Part shown: positions 34,904-41,563 of the stretch, one piece after another
How the letters are laid out: every line of letters starts with the position of its first letter
How positions within the stretch are numbered: the first letter of the stretch is position 1
Assembly: GCF_945957355.1 (NCBI RefSeq)
Contig: NZ_CAMFKM010000028.1
Span: 1-41,563 of the forward strand
Reading direction: 5' to 3'
Length of the DNA stretch: 41,563 bases
Origin: an uncultured Reyranella sp.
Lineage (GTDB): Bacteria > Pseudomonadota > Alphaproteobacteria > Reyranellales > Reyranellaceae
Notes under the pieces: generated by a model
The model's database searches: none
Told to the model about the DNA's origin: nothing
What the model saw: the letters and a program-made list of their open reading frames with translations, nothing else
Made by a program: the position numbers and the translations under genes

Positions 34904-35887
34904 CTAAGCCCGCTCCACCCACAACCCGCTTGTATGGACCGCCTTCTCCATACCAGCCAGCTCCAACGCGGCCGGTCTTTCCTCCAAGTGCTCCTCCCCC
35001 CATCGCAAGCACTTAGCGGCCTCTGACGTCGGAGGTGGGTTAACCGCCTGTAGGTGCTTCACGAACGAGTTCATCTGAGCAATCCGCCGCAGATCGTCTG
35101 CCATTTCACAGATGAACTTGGCGCGTTCCTCGTCCTTGTCGTCGAGACGCTGAGTTTCCCTCTCGGCGAGACGTTCTGCCTGCCGCCTCTCCACCTTCTC
35201 CCGAACGGCCTTGTGGGAAGCAGCATGGGCCACCGCCTCCGCTAGGATTTCGTCTGCCCGTTGTTCGACCTTCGCCAGCCGTGTGTCCGTAAACTTGCTG
35301 CGCAGCCCATCCATCACGCCGAAGCCGATCGACACCGAAAGTCTTCTGCTGGGCCGGTACATCCACGGATTGACGAAACCGTAGCTGGCGACCTGAAGAG
35401 GATAGCGCTCCTCGAACACGCGCCGCCGCTCTAGCTCCTCCACGTCGGGCGGGGCGTCGCTGAGCCGGAAGGTCTCGCTTATTTAGAAGGGCAGCTGCAC
35501 GTCATCGATCTGAAGCCGCGCCGACGCCGAACGCGTAACGACGGCATACCCAAGGGCCTCCGCCCTCCCGATAATGCCATCCAGCACGGTCAGTGACCGG
35601 TCGACCATCTCGGACGACACGCTTACGCCGGCAACGCCCGGGCCTCCCACTGTAAGCGCGCCGCGGCGGTCGGGAATAGCCGCCGCCAGTGCCATTGCGG
35701 TAGCCTGGACGCAGGGGTGGGCGAGTTTCCTCGGAACTGGCCCGCCAACGAGCGCGGCCTTGGCTGCCTCGCGCTTCGCCGCCAGGTCTGCCGCGGGCTT
35801 CCGGGACGTGGCGTTGAAGGGGACGTACTGGGAGCCAGCATCATGCGGCAGTGGCGTGGGTGCCGATAATCTCCAGGGTGACGCCAT
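34904..35887 (-). pseudogene. Truncated, interrupted copy of the HTH/coiled-coil gene family
   Basis: Two adjacent frames match successive parts of the protein encoded at 33568-34848. The first (35483-35887) has LAHPCVQATAMAL and MVDRSLTVLDGIIGRAEALG, like the paralog's GGLVKALALANNLFNELSAA. It stops at TAA (35483-35485). In the same frame the reading continues at once with ISETFRLSDAPPD and goes on to the charged coiled coil and helical C-terminus ending at 34904. Removing that one stop gives a continuous protein. The N-terminal HTH module is missing; upstream is the end of another gene. The 3' part alone could still be translated from a GTG at 35443. Confidence 0.65.
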
Positions 35888-36713
35888 CAGCCCGCGCACG
35901 TTCGTACATGGGCTCCCAGATGCTCGCCCTGCAGCAGGCGAACCGGTCGACCAGGGGGACCGTCCCGCCGCCCTTGAAGGCGCGACCCATCGGCGTGCAG
36001 GACCAAGGGACGATGTCCGACGGCAAGCCATTCGCCCGGCGCCACGCCCGCGAGTCTGTGTTGATGCGGACGAACGACGGCACCATGGCCTCTACAGCGC
36101 CCACGATTTCCCGGGTCTCGGGAAGCAGGTCGCCGGCATCCGCGTGGTAGACCGTGAGCCGCCCCCAATGGGAGCGCAGCAGGTAGAGGAGCGCCAGGCT
36201 GTCCTTACCGCCGCTGAAATGCAGGCCGATGCGTTCGTGCCGCTCAATGGGGGACATGTCGACGACCAGGGCCGGCTTGGTGGCGGGGTTCGCCATCGAC
36301 CGGAGTCCTACGAAGGTCAGGACGTGATGGCCACCCTCCATGGGCCCAGTGATGCCGAGGTTTCCCGCTGGATCGTGGACTATACTGCCCCCGCACGCGA
36401 CGACGGCGTGAGGCATGCCGTTAGAGCCCATGCCCATAACAATGCAGTGCACGCCCGGATTCATCGTTCCTAGCCACTCCAGGATCGTTGGCAGAGGCAA
36501 TTTGAGCACCATGACAATGGCTTGTAGCCCCCTGGCCGCGAGCCACGCCCGTTCATCGTCCCGCCATTCTGGCTTGGCCTGTCGGTCCTGAATGAAGTGC
36601 GGCACCTGCTCGGAAGGCAGATCCAGGATGGAGGCCAAGCACGCACGGTAGCAGTCGCCCCATCGCCCGTTTGCCGGATCGTGCCAGTTGGGGATGCAAT
36701 GTACAGGGGTCAC
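35841..36713 (-). CDS. Papain-like plus PP-loop (PAPS reductase-like) fusion, probably 3'-truncated
   Basis: The 290-residue protein has two parts. Residues 1-135 resemble phage papain-like proteins: GRWGDCYRACLASILDLPSE with C21, and GMPHAVVACGGSIVHDP with H102 and D114. Residues 155-290 are a PP-loop ATPase of the PAPS-reductase kind, with FSGGKDSLALLYLL at 166-179 and DRFACCRASIWEPM. Phage PAPS-reductase-like proteins normally go on beyond IIGTH; here it ends there, and the sequence runs into the remnant at 34904-35887. So the C-terminus may be lost. It is the last intact gene of the early operon (ATGA overlap at its start). Confidence 0.7.
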   Translation of the reverse strand: MTPVHCIPNWHDPANGRWGDCYRACLASILDLPSEQVPHFIQDRQAKPEWRDDERAWLAARGLQAIVMVLKLPLPTILEWLGTMNPGVHCIVMGMGSNGMPHAVVACGGSIVHDPAGNLGITGPMEGGHHVLTFVGLRSMANPATKPALVVDMSPIERHERIGLHFSGGKDSLALLYLLRSHWGRLTVYHADAGDLLPETREIVGAVEAMVPSFVRINTDSRAWRRANGLPSDIVPWSCTPMGRAFKGGGTVPLVDRFACCRASIWEPMYERARADGVTLEIIGTHATAA

Positions 36714-36928
36714 GGCAACTCCCCAGCCGCCATCTGCTTGTGCAACTGCGCGCGCTCTTCGACCGACGCCCGCCGCAGCCGGTCGGCAAGAGCCGGGTCG
36801 GTCTTGCGCACCTCTACCTCGATGGCAGCCTCCAGCTCGGCGTCAGACATCTGCTCGATATACTGGCGTGAACTTTCCCGGCCACGGTCCATGCGAAGCA
36901 TCCGGCGCCGCAGCGCAATGATGCTCAT
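36710..36928 (-). CDS. Small phage-type protein, 72 aa
   Basis: No family recognised. The 72-residue protein is charged and helical: MSIIALRRRMLRMDRGRESS then MSDAELEAAIEVEVRK. Its start and stop both sit in ATGA overlaps with the flanking genes, which supports it as a true member of the early operon. Confidence 0.65.
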   Translation of the reverse strand: MSIIALRRRMLRMDRGRESSRQYIEQMSDAELEAAIEVEVRKTDPALADRLRRASVEERAQLHKQMAAGELP

Positions 36929-37206
36929 GCTGAGCCTTCCGCCTGCCTTTGCGCCCGATCACGCTCCACACGTGCTCGGCCGGCCTTCAGCCTCTCGTAA
37001 AGCCTGCGTTCGGCCCGGGTCGCATCGGGACCGGGCTCGCGAAGCGGTCGCATGGGCAGCGGACCAGTGTTGCCCGCCCGGTACCATTCGCGCGAACGCT
37101 GGCGGGCGGCAGCGAGGGTTTCGTTGATCTGCTTGTTGATGGCTTCCGTGCTCATGGCCCCTCCTGCAAGTTTCGAGATACGTCGGTTAAGGGTGCTGAT
37201 GGTCAT
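36925..37206 (-). CDS. Small phage-type protein, 93 aa
   Basis: No family recognised. From the ATG at 37206, in an ATGA overlap with the upstream gene, it reads MTISTLNRRISKLAGGAMST and is basic and helical, ending in a Lys/Arg/Glu-rich tail. An inner ATG at 37155 has a strong Shine-Dalgarno (GGAGGGGCC) and would give 76 residues. Both starts may be used; the start is uncertain, the gene is not. Confidence 0.65.
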   Translation of the reverse strand: MTISTLNRRISKLAGGAMSTEAINKQINETLAAARQRSREWYRAGNTGPLPMRPLREPGPDATRAERRLYERLKAGRARVERDRAQRQAEGSA

Positions 37207-37418
37207 GCCGGCATCCCCGGCGAAATGATGGACCGAAGGATGATCAGATCCTCCGCAGCGGGTGGGGGCTGGTCCGGGTTCTCTGCGCACCATCGGGCAA
37301 TGACGGCCTCTGCCGACTCGCCCTCGTCCCGCTCGACCAGGAGCCGGATGACCCTTCTTGGGCCCACTGACGGTCTAGCCTTCTCCAGCGCGTTCAATCG
37401 CTTCGTCATGGTCGTCAT
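37203..37418 (-). CDS. Small phage-type protein, 71 aa
   Basis: The 71-residue protein begins MTTMTKRLNALEKARPSVGP, and its second half has IARWCAENPDQPPPAAEDLI. Proteins with this shape (a short helix, then a strand RVIRLLVERDEGES) are common in phage operons but have no known function. ATGA overlaps join it to both neighbours. A second ATG three codons in is possible. Confidence 0.65.
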   Translation of the reverse strand: MTTMTKRLNALEKARPSVGPRRVIRLLVERDEGESAEAVIARWCAENPDQPPPAAEDLIILRSIISPGMPA

Positions 37419-37861
37419 TTGCGCTCCTGTTCCAAGGCGGTGATTCGGGCTTCAAGCTCAACGGTCTCGATTGCACGGCGCTTACCCTCCAGGACGGCAG
37501 AGACGGCCTGAGCCTCGTCCGGTGTCAGGTCGCCGTTCGCCATGGCGCCCGCGACCGTCCCTAGGGCCGACACAACATCGGCCGCGGTGGAGACGGGCGG
37601 TAGGGCAATCGATACGGGGCGAGACTTGCGCGCGGGCCAGACACGGCTCAGCACGATTTCAGCGGCGCGCTGGTCGCCGTTCTTGGCCAACTCAAGTTGT
37701 TTGCGGAGCACGGCCTCAGCGTCGTCTCCGGCCATCTTGTCGAGGAGCAAAGTTGCCTTGTTCCGGCTGCCCTCTGGCCGACCGGGGCCGCCGGGGTTGC
37801 CGGGCTGGAAAGGCTTGCCGCGGGTTTTTGCTTCGTTTTTGGACGTATCAGCCTTGGCCAC
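37415..37861 (-). CDS. DUF5681 domain protein
   Basis: The 148-residue protein has the DUF5681 signature near its N-terminus, GKPFQPGNPGGPGRPEGSRN followed by KATLLLDKM. The family is common in prophages and near phage packaging or replication genes, with no settled role; the Gly-Pro-Arg-rich stretch suggests nucleic acid contact. The C-terminal part is helical with a coiled-coil end (VELEARITALEQERK). I chose GTG at 37861 because GGGGGA is upstream; an ATG at 37876 adds five residues. It overlaps the end of the helicase gene. Confidence 0.8.
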   Translation of the reverse strand: MAKADTSKNEAKTRGKPFQPGNPGGPGRPEGSRNKATLLLDKMAGDDAEAVLRKQLELAKNGDQRAAEIVLSRVWPARKSRPVSIALPPVSTAADVVSALGTVAGAMANGDLTPDEAQAVSAVLEGKRRAIETVELEARITALEQERK

Positions 37862-39311
37862 GCATTCCCCCGTCATCGGTAATGGTCAGCCGCGCGGTGT
37901 TCTGGTCGTAGATGCCCTTCACCGCTCCCGGCGTGCCCAGCTCGCGGTAATAGCGGGACTTCACGACGGCGATTTCCGCCTCGGTGTCCCCGGTCTTGCG
38001 CCAGACCATGACGCCGAGATCCGCCTTGTTCGCCCAGTGGGCGCTATCCGCGATGTCGTAGAGCGTCGGCTTGGGGTATTCGCCATCCCGGTTGCGCTGC
38101 ATTTTGGCCGGATGGGCGACGACGGCGACATGGACACGGCGCTTGCGGGCAAAGCGCTTGATCCGCTCGATGGCGACGCCCGTGTACTCGGTGGTCGTCA
38201 TGCCCTGTGGCCGCTTGTGCTCCAGAGCGTTCCACGGGTCGATCACGACGGCGAATGGATCGAAGCGGGTGACCGCGGCGCCCAGCATGTCGAGCAGCCA
38301 GTCCAGCGACGCCTCGGTGTCGTCATCGGGTACCAGGAACCGGAAATGCTCATCGATCCAGGCGTCGGCCGCTTCCTTCTCGGCCGGCGACATGATCGTT
38401 TCCGGCTTGCCGGCATGGAAGGTCCGGAGGCTGGTACGGTGGTCGGGCTTACTGCGCTGTTCGAAGCTCGCCCAGATGGTCCGGAAGCCGCGTGCCAGGG
38501 CGAGGCGGCAGAAGACTTCGTTGGCGAAGGTGGTCTTACCGGCGCCAGGGACGCCCGAGATGATGGTCAGGTCACCCCGGCGAAGACGCATGTGGTCATC
38601 GAGCCCCAGAATGCCCGTCCCGAATGCGGGATTGATCGGCGGCTCGGGCAACTCGGTCATGCTGTAGAAGCCCGGCATGGAGTACCAGCGGGCCCGGGCG
38701 ATGGTCTCCTGTACGCCGCGCGCCTTGAACCTCCGGAGCGTGCTCGGCAGATCCGAACAGCCTTGCGGATAGGTCACCCACTGGCAGCGGACCGGCCCCA
38801 AGGTGTCGGCAATGTTGGCCCGCAGCGCCTGCCCGTGCTCGTCATCGAAGGTGCATATCACCGCGCGGGGAATATCCCTCAGCAGGTCCGCAGCGGCCTC
38901 CAGGTGAGGCTGCCGCCCCTTCCCGGCGACCGAGGCCGGCAGCCCTACGCAGCGGCGGAAGCCGGCGGCAAGAGCGGCCCAGCATGCCATCTCGCCCTCA
39001 ACGACAATCAGGGGCTCATCGGCCAGCGAGGCGTCCCGCAGTACGTCGCCGTTGTAGAGCGGCGGGACGCTCATCCCGAGCCAGCGGCCACCCTGCAGGC
39101 CCACAACGCCCTTGGCGAACGTCCCGGTGTGGATGGCGACGACCTGCCCCTGCTCCCGGTACGGCACAGCGAGCACTCCCGGATGGTCGGCCAGCTCACC
39201 CACGCCCAGATCCAGCTTCAGGAACTCCTCGGCATCGAAGCCGCGCGCCTCGATCGCCGCGAGAGATTCGATACCCGGCGGCCGGATGTAGTTTTGCAGC
39301 AGCTCGCTCAT
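37848..39311 (-). CDS. TOPRIM/DnaB-like replicative helicase-primase
   Basis: The 487-residue protein has a TOPRIM-like part (LIVVEGEMACWAALAAGF at 101-118, with E105; ICTFDDEHGQAL at 152-163). After it comes a RecA-type DnaB helicase domain with Walker A GVPGAGKTT (253-261) and Walker B FAVVIDPWNALE. This matches phage gp4-like primase-helicases, but the N-terminal zinc finger and a full primase domain are absent, so it may only unwind DNA. It starts in an ATGA overlap with the initiator-like gene. Confidence 0.88.
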   Translation of the reverse strand: MSELLQNYIRPPGIESLAAIEARGFDAEEFLKLDLGVGELADHPGVLAVPYREQGQVVAIHTGTFAKGVVGLQGGRWLGMSVPPLYNGDVLRDASLADEPLIVVEGEMACWAALAAGFRRCVGLPASVAGKGRQPHLEAAADLLRDIPRAVICTFDDEHGQALRANIADTLGPVRCQWVTYPQGCSDLPSTLRRFKARGVQETIARARWYSMPGFYSMTELPEPPINPAFGTGILGLDDHMRLRRGDLTIISGVPGAGKTTFANEVFCRLALARGFRTIWASFEQRSKPDHRTSLRTFHAGKPETIMSPAEKEAADAWIDEHFRFLVPDDDTEASLDWLLDMLGAAVTRFDPFAVVIDPWNALEHKRPQGMTTTEYTGVAIERIKRFARKRRVHVAVVAHPAKMQRNRDGEYPKPTLYDIADSAHWANKADLGVMVWRKTGDTEAEIAVVKSRYYRELGTPGAVKGIYDQNTARLTITDDGGMRGQG

Positions 39312-40198
39312 GGCATGCCCTCCGCCCAGGTGCTGCGCGGGGACACTGGACCGGGCATCGGCATGTCGCCGCCGTAGCCGCCTTCCACGAGGCGCCGGAA
39401 CTTCCTGGGGGACGTTAGGAAGTCGAGATTGCAGCGCCAGCCCTTGTGCGCCTCGTCTCGCGGCGTCTTGCCGGTGAGGAAGCCGCTGGCCTCAGCCTTG
39501 GCGAGCCCCGCGCGCCACCCATCGAGCCCGTCCCATTCTTTCAAGATCCGAGACAGGGCCTTGCGGCGGTCATCGTCGAGTTTGCGGGGAATGCTCCAGC
39601 CATGACGCTGGGCGGCTTCGCGGTAGAGGGTGAAGGCCTCGGCAACAGGATCAGCTTCCGGCTCTCCGGCCGACACGGCCGCGCCAGCGTCGTGTTCGTG
39701 ATCGTGATCGTGATCGTGATCGTGATCGTGATCGTGGGTCGGCATACCGTTCGCGGAACCGTCGCCGATACCGTTCCGCATACGGTCTATGAAACCCTCC
39801 GGGAACCGCTCAGCGCTGCGCTCGATGACGTCGAGAAAAGCCTTATAAAACGGGGCTTTCCGGGGCACCGCCTCAACGAATGGCATCAGCGATTTGCCGA
39901 CGTTGATGTTGGCGATGGGGTTGTGATCGAGGAAGCCGGGAATGAAAACCCAGCCCGTCGAGTCGTCGTGGTGCAGGAAACCTATTCTCGACAGCTCGGA
40001 AACCGTCTTGCGAACGGTTGCCGGTACCGTTCCCATATCCTCTGCGATGTAGGCGATGGGCAGGCGGAAGCACCCGATGCCGTTGGTATGGGGCGAGGTC
40101 AGGCAGTAGAGCGCCAACTCGCGTGCAGCGGCGCTCAACTCCTTCTCCTTCGCCCAGGCCCAGAAGCCCGGGCGCACGATGTTGTAGCTGCGGCTCAT
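39308..40198 (-). CDS. Replication-initiator-like protein with His-Asp repeat
   Basis: The 296-residue protein begins MSRSYNIVRPGFWAWAKEKE and has a winged-helix-like N-terminal domain (about 20-100, ATVRKTVSELSRIGFLHHDD). A His-Asp tract lies at about 165-185: six HD pairs, then HEHD. The C-terminal domain has KALSRILKEWDGLDGWRAGL and GWRCNLDFLTSPRKFRRLVE, the usual end of phage replication proteins that load a helicase. The helicase gene is next. The tract is encoded by six perfect copies of a 6-base repeat, so its length may vary. Confidence 0.8.
   Translation of the reverse strand: MSRSYNIVRPGFWAWAKEKELSAAARELALYCLTSPHTNGIGCFRLPIAYIAEDMGTVPATVRKTVSELSRIGFLHHDDSTGWVFIPGFLDHNPIANINVGKSLMPFVEAVPRKAPFYKAFLDVIERSAERFPEGFIDRMRNGIGDGSANGMPTHDHDHDHDHDHDHEHDAGAAVSAGEPEADPVAEAFTLYREAAQRHGWSIPRKLDDDRRKALSRILKEWDGLDGWRAGLAKAEASGFLTGKTPRDEAHKGWRCNLDFLTSPRKFRRLVEGGYGGDMPMPGPVSPRSTWAEGMP
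39701..39736. repeat. Six-base tandem repeat (ATCGTG)6
   Basis: Six perfect head-to-tail copies of ATCGTG, with a degenerate copy before them. On the coding (minus) strand each unit is CACGAT, one His-Asp pair. Because the unit is 6 bases, slippage changes the protein length without shifting the frame. Confidence 0.95.
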
Positions 40199-40527
40199 GG
40201 GGTGGCGTGCTGCTCGTGATGAGCGACCGGAGCCGCGACCGGCGCAGAGTTTCCCGAGACACGCTCTATCCTGCTGCGCAAGACGTAGCGCGCGTGGTGG
40301 CCGGCATAGGGGCCGCCATGCGCCTCGGTGACCGTCTCGATCACGATGCCGCGCTTCTTCAGCTTGAAGACGTAGTCGCTCCACCTTGGGCCGGGGTGGT
40401 CTATCGGCGTGCAGCCTCGGCTACCCGCAGCGAGAAGATTGGAAAGAGCCCATTCCTCCCGGCCCTTCAATTCGAGGATCTGGGCACCATGTTCCCCGGA
40501 GTAGAGTGCGAAGCGGCTAGTGGTCAT
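40195..40527 (-). CDS. Winged-helix domain protein
   Basis: The 110-residue protein has a region I read as a winged helix, LKGREEWALSNLLAAGSRGC then WSDYVFKLKKRGIVIETVTE and GHHARYVLRS, like a family of small phage winged-helix proteins. DNA binding and a regulatory or replication role are inferred. Both ends sit in ATGA overlaps. Confidence 0.78.
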   Translation of the reverse strand: MTTSRFALYSGEHGAQILELKGREEWALSNLLAAGSRGCTPIDHPGPRWSDYVFKLKKRGIVIETVTEAHGGPYAGHHARYVLRSRIERVSGNSAPVAAPVAHHEQHATP

Positions 40528-40700
40528 CGCCCTTCCTCCACGTCGAGAGCGCGCAGGCGACGCAGCCGCGCGACGACCGGGGCGAGGGCGACCGAGACGT
40601 GCTTCCAGGTGTCTTCGCGCTCGGCTTTCGCTGGCGGCAGTTGAGCCGGGCTCGAATTTTCAATGACGGCAAAGGCCTGAGGGCGTAGAAAGGTATCCAT
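40524..40700 (-). CDS. Small phage-type protein, 58 aa
   Basis: From the ATG at 40700 the protein reads MDTFLRPQAFAVIENSSPAQ and ends LRRLRALDVEEGR. AGGA stands ahead of the start. No family is recognised. Its stop overlaps the start of the winged-helix gene (ATGA). A longer frame runs through the upstream intergenic stretch and is not supported. Confidence 0.55.
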   Translation of the reverse strand: MDTFLRPQAFAVIENSSPAQLPPAKAEREDTWKHVSVALAPVVARLRRLRALDVEEGR

Positions 40701-40780
40701 AGTTCTTGATCCTTGGTCGGGTTGAGACAGACAGCATCGAGCGCCGGCATGGGAGTGACCCCGTGACCGGCGCTTTTCTG

Positions 40781-40987
40781 TCAGGCTGCTTTGGCGGGGA
40801 GGTTGTTGAGCCACGCCAGCGCAGAGCTGGTCGGGATCAAGGTCTTCTTGCCGGCTTTCTTGGCCGTCAGACGACCTGCCGCGATTTCCTCGTAGAGGGT
40901 GGTCCGGCTTATCGAGAGGGTCGCGCAGGCGCCCTTAACAGTGAGGGCAATTGGGGCGTCGCGTCCGCTGTTGTTCGTCGTTTGCAT
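40781..40987 (-). CDS. AlpA/excisionase-like HTH protein
   Basis: The 68-residue protein has one MerR-type HTH: LTVKGACATLSISRTTLYEE then IAAGRLTAKKAGKKTLIPTS. That is the pattern of AlpA-like regulators and excisionases, which bend DNA at att sites or turn on early genes. The ATG at 40987 has AGGAG upstream; a longer start at 41023 does not. It is the first gene of the early operon, and the repeat array at 41043-41108 lies directly upstream. Confidence 0.85.
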   Translation of the reverse strand: MQTTNNSGRDAPIALTVKGACATLSISRTTLYEEIAAGRLTAKKAGKKTLIPTSSALAWLNNLPAKAA

Positions 40988-41042
40988 CAGCGCTCCTTGA
41001 GTGAACGTGATGCTGAAACTCAATCAATTCGGCGCGGTTTTC

Positions 41043-41108
41043 ATGCGACAACGAACGACAACGTGCGACAACGCCGACGGGTCGGCTGCGTTGTCGCACG
41101 TGTCGCAT
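41043..41108. repeat. Direct and inverted repeat array upstream of the early operon
   Basis: Three direct copies of a GCGACAACG-like unit (ATGCGACAACG, AACGACAACG, GTGCGACAACG) run from 41043 to 41073. ACGTGCGACAACG (41061-41073) pairs perfectly with CGTTGTCGCACGT (41089-41101), and a second inverted repeat, CCGAC/GTCGG, sits inside. A further TGTCGCA follows. It lies in the 131-base gap between the HTH gene start and the next gene's stop. It could be an operator or an iteron-type origin. Confidence 0.85.
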
Positions 41109-41118
41109 CCAGCAAAAC

Positions 41119-41563
41119 CTAGCTCTTTTGCTTGTCGTACTTACGCTGAAGCCGCCGGACCTTCGCGTCGATGTTGGGGCCGCTGATCCGTTTCTCGTTG
41201 ACCAGAACGAACGCTCGAACGGAAAATCCGTCGCCATCCAAGGCCTCGAGACTTTTCATTTCGGCCAATATCGCTTCATCGGGTTTCGGGACTGCGGCGC
41301 CCCGCCGACCGGCGGCCCGTGCTGCCGTGGTTTTTTGGGGCGTTGAATCCAACGCTGCGATTCTCCCCGCAGCCGGGGTAATGGGGACACGCTTTGGCAG
41401 TGGTCCTACTGGTCCATGGACATATTGCGGAGGAGGCGGAGCTTTCGATATCCGCCGCGCGCCTGGCACGACGCGTAGCGGGGACGAGATCGAAGCAGAA
41501 GGCTCGGCTATCTCCGGGCCAAACAACCTAGAAATGGCAGCCTTGTCCAAACCTGCTGGAGAA
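41119..41563 (-). CDS. Unrecognised protein, C-terminal part
   Basis: The reading frame is open to the window edge. Its last visible codons read SPAGLDKAAISRLFGPEI, then a Pro/Ser-rich middle (ISKAPPPPQYVHGPVGPLPK) and a helical end (GPNIDAKVRRLQRKYDKQKS). AGLDKAAISRLFG resembles part of an HTH, so a repressor is possible, but I cannot assign it. A TTG at 41550 could be a start giving 143 residues. Without the upstream sequence this cannot be settled. It is upstream of the early operon on the same strand, beyond the repeat array. Confidence 0.5.
   Translation of the reverse strand, partial: SPAGLDKAAISRLFGPEIAEPSASISSPLRVVPGARRISKAPPPPQYVHGPVGPLPKRVPITPAAGRIAALDSTPQKTTAARAAGRRGAAVPKPDEAILAEMKSLEALDGDGFSVRAFVLVNEKRISGPNIDAKVRRLQRKYDKQKS

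Larger units (their letters stand above)
26927..41563. mobile_element. Integrated prophage-like element (left part)
   Basis: From the tRNA-Ser gene to the window end every gene is accessory. A cargo part (27.0-34.9 kb, visibly lower GC) has the STAS/HATPase operon, a nuclease, a SEFIR protein and an HTH/coiled-coil protein. A phage-type early operon on the minus strand (34.9-41.0 kb) has a helicase, an initiator-like protein, AlpA and DUF5681. REP-like repeats, present four times in the first 13 kb, are absent here. No integrase, terminase or structural genes are seen inside the window; they may lie to the right. Confidence 0.75.

Noticed and set aside
37542..39377. 611-codon plus-strand ORF across the DUF5681 and helicase genes
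   Set aside because: Shadow ORF; the minus strand has real domains and overlapping starts and stops.
39701..39736. CRISPR-like array
   Set aside because: Six-base units with no spacers; it is a coding microsatellite.

Overview
The window is GC-rich and fits an alphaproteobacterium. Pointers are the order thrS, infC, rpmI-rplT, pheS-pheT, lepA, a homoserine kinase of the ThrB2 kind next to ispH and rnhA, and split-type glycine cleavage genes (gcvT-gcvH-gcvPA). Rhodospirillales, perhaps a Reyranella-like soil lineage, is my inference and is not proven by the sequence.

Bases 1 to about 26,926 are ordinary chromosome. From the left: a glycine cleavage operon on the minus strand under a tandem glycine riboswitch; a TetR gene behind a promoter covered by three matching operator motifs; an acyl-CoA dehydrogenase divergent from a LysR regulator; a minus-strand operon for a two-CDGSH iron-sulfur protein, a lipoprotein, an HdrD/GlpC-like Fe-S protein and a small cyclotransferase; ispH-thrB-rnhA; two secreted proteins of unknown or TPR type; a YeeZ-like dehydratase, a hydrolase and a GT4 glycosyltransferase; then the translation cluster. 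infC starts at an ATA codon. Three unrelated genes sit between infC and rpmI-rplT. A palindromic REP-like repeat occurs four times in this part, always between genes.

A tRNA-Ser(GGA) gene at 26,837-26,926 marks the border with an integrated element that runs past the right edge of the window. Its first 8 kb are visibly more AT-rich and hold cargo: a three-gene operon (STAS-HATPase protein, DUF4325 STAS-like protein, membrane-anchored helical protein), a secreted nuclease with a small HTH gene, a secreted protein with a cysteine-rich peptide, and a SEFIR-domain protein of a family known to act in phage defence. The three-gene operon is the best candidate for a poorly described system: it looks like a partner-switching (anti-sigma/anti-anti-sigma) module wired to a membrane protein.

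Bases 34,900 to 41,000 are a phage-type early operon on the minus strand, in which eight genes are chained by 4-base ATGA overlaps. It includes an AlpA-like HTH protein, a winged-helix protein, a replication-initiator-like protein with a His-Asp repeat tract, a TOPRIM/DnaB-type helicase, a DUF5681 protein, small proteins and a papain-like/PP-loop fusion. The fusion gene appears cut at its 3' end and runs into the remains of a second copy of the neighbouring HTH/coiled-coil gene, which also carries an in-frame stop. Upstream of the operon (41,043-41,108) lies a dense set of direct and inverted repeats that may be an operator or an origin. No integrase is inside the window.
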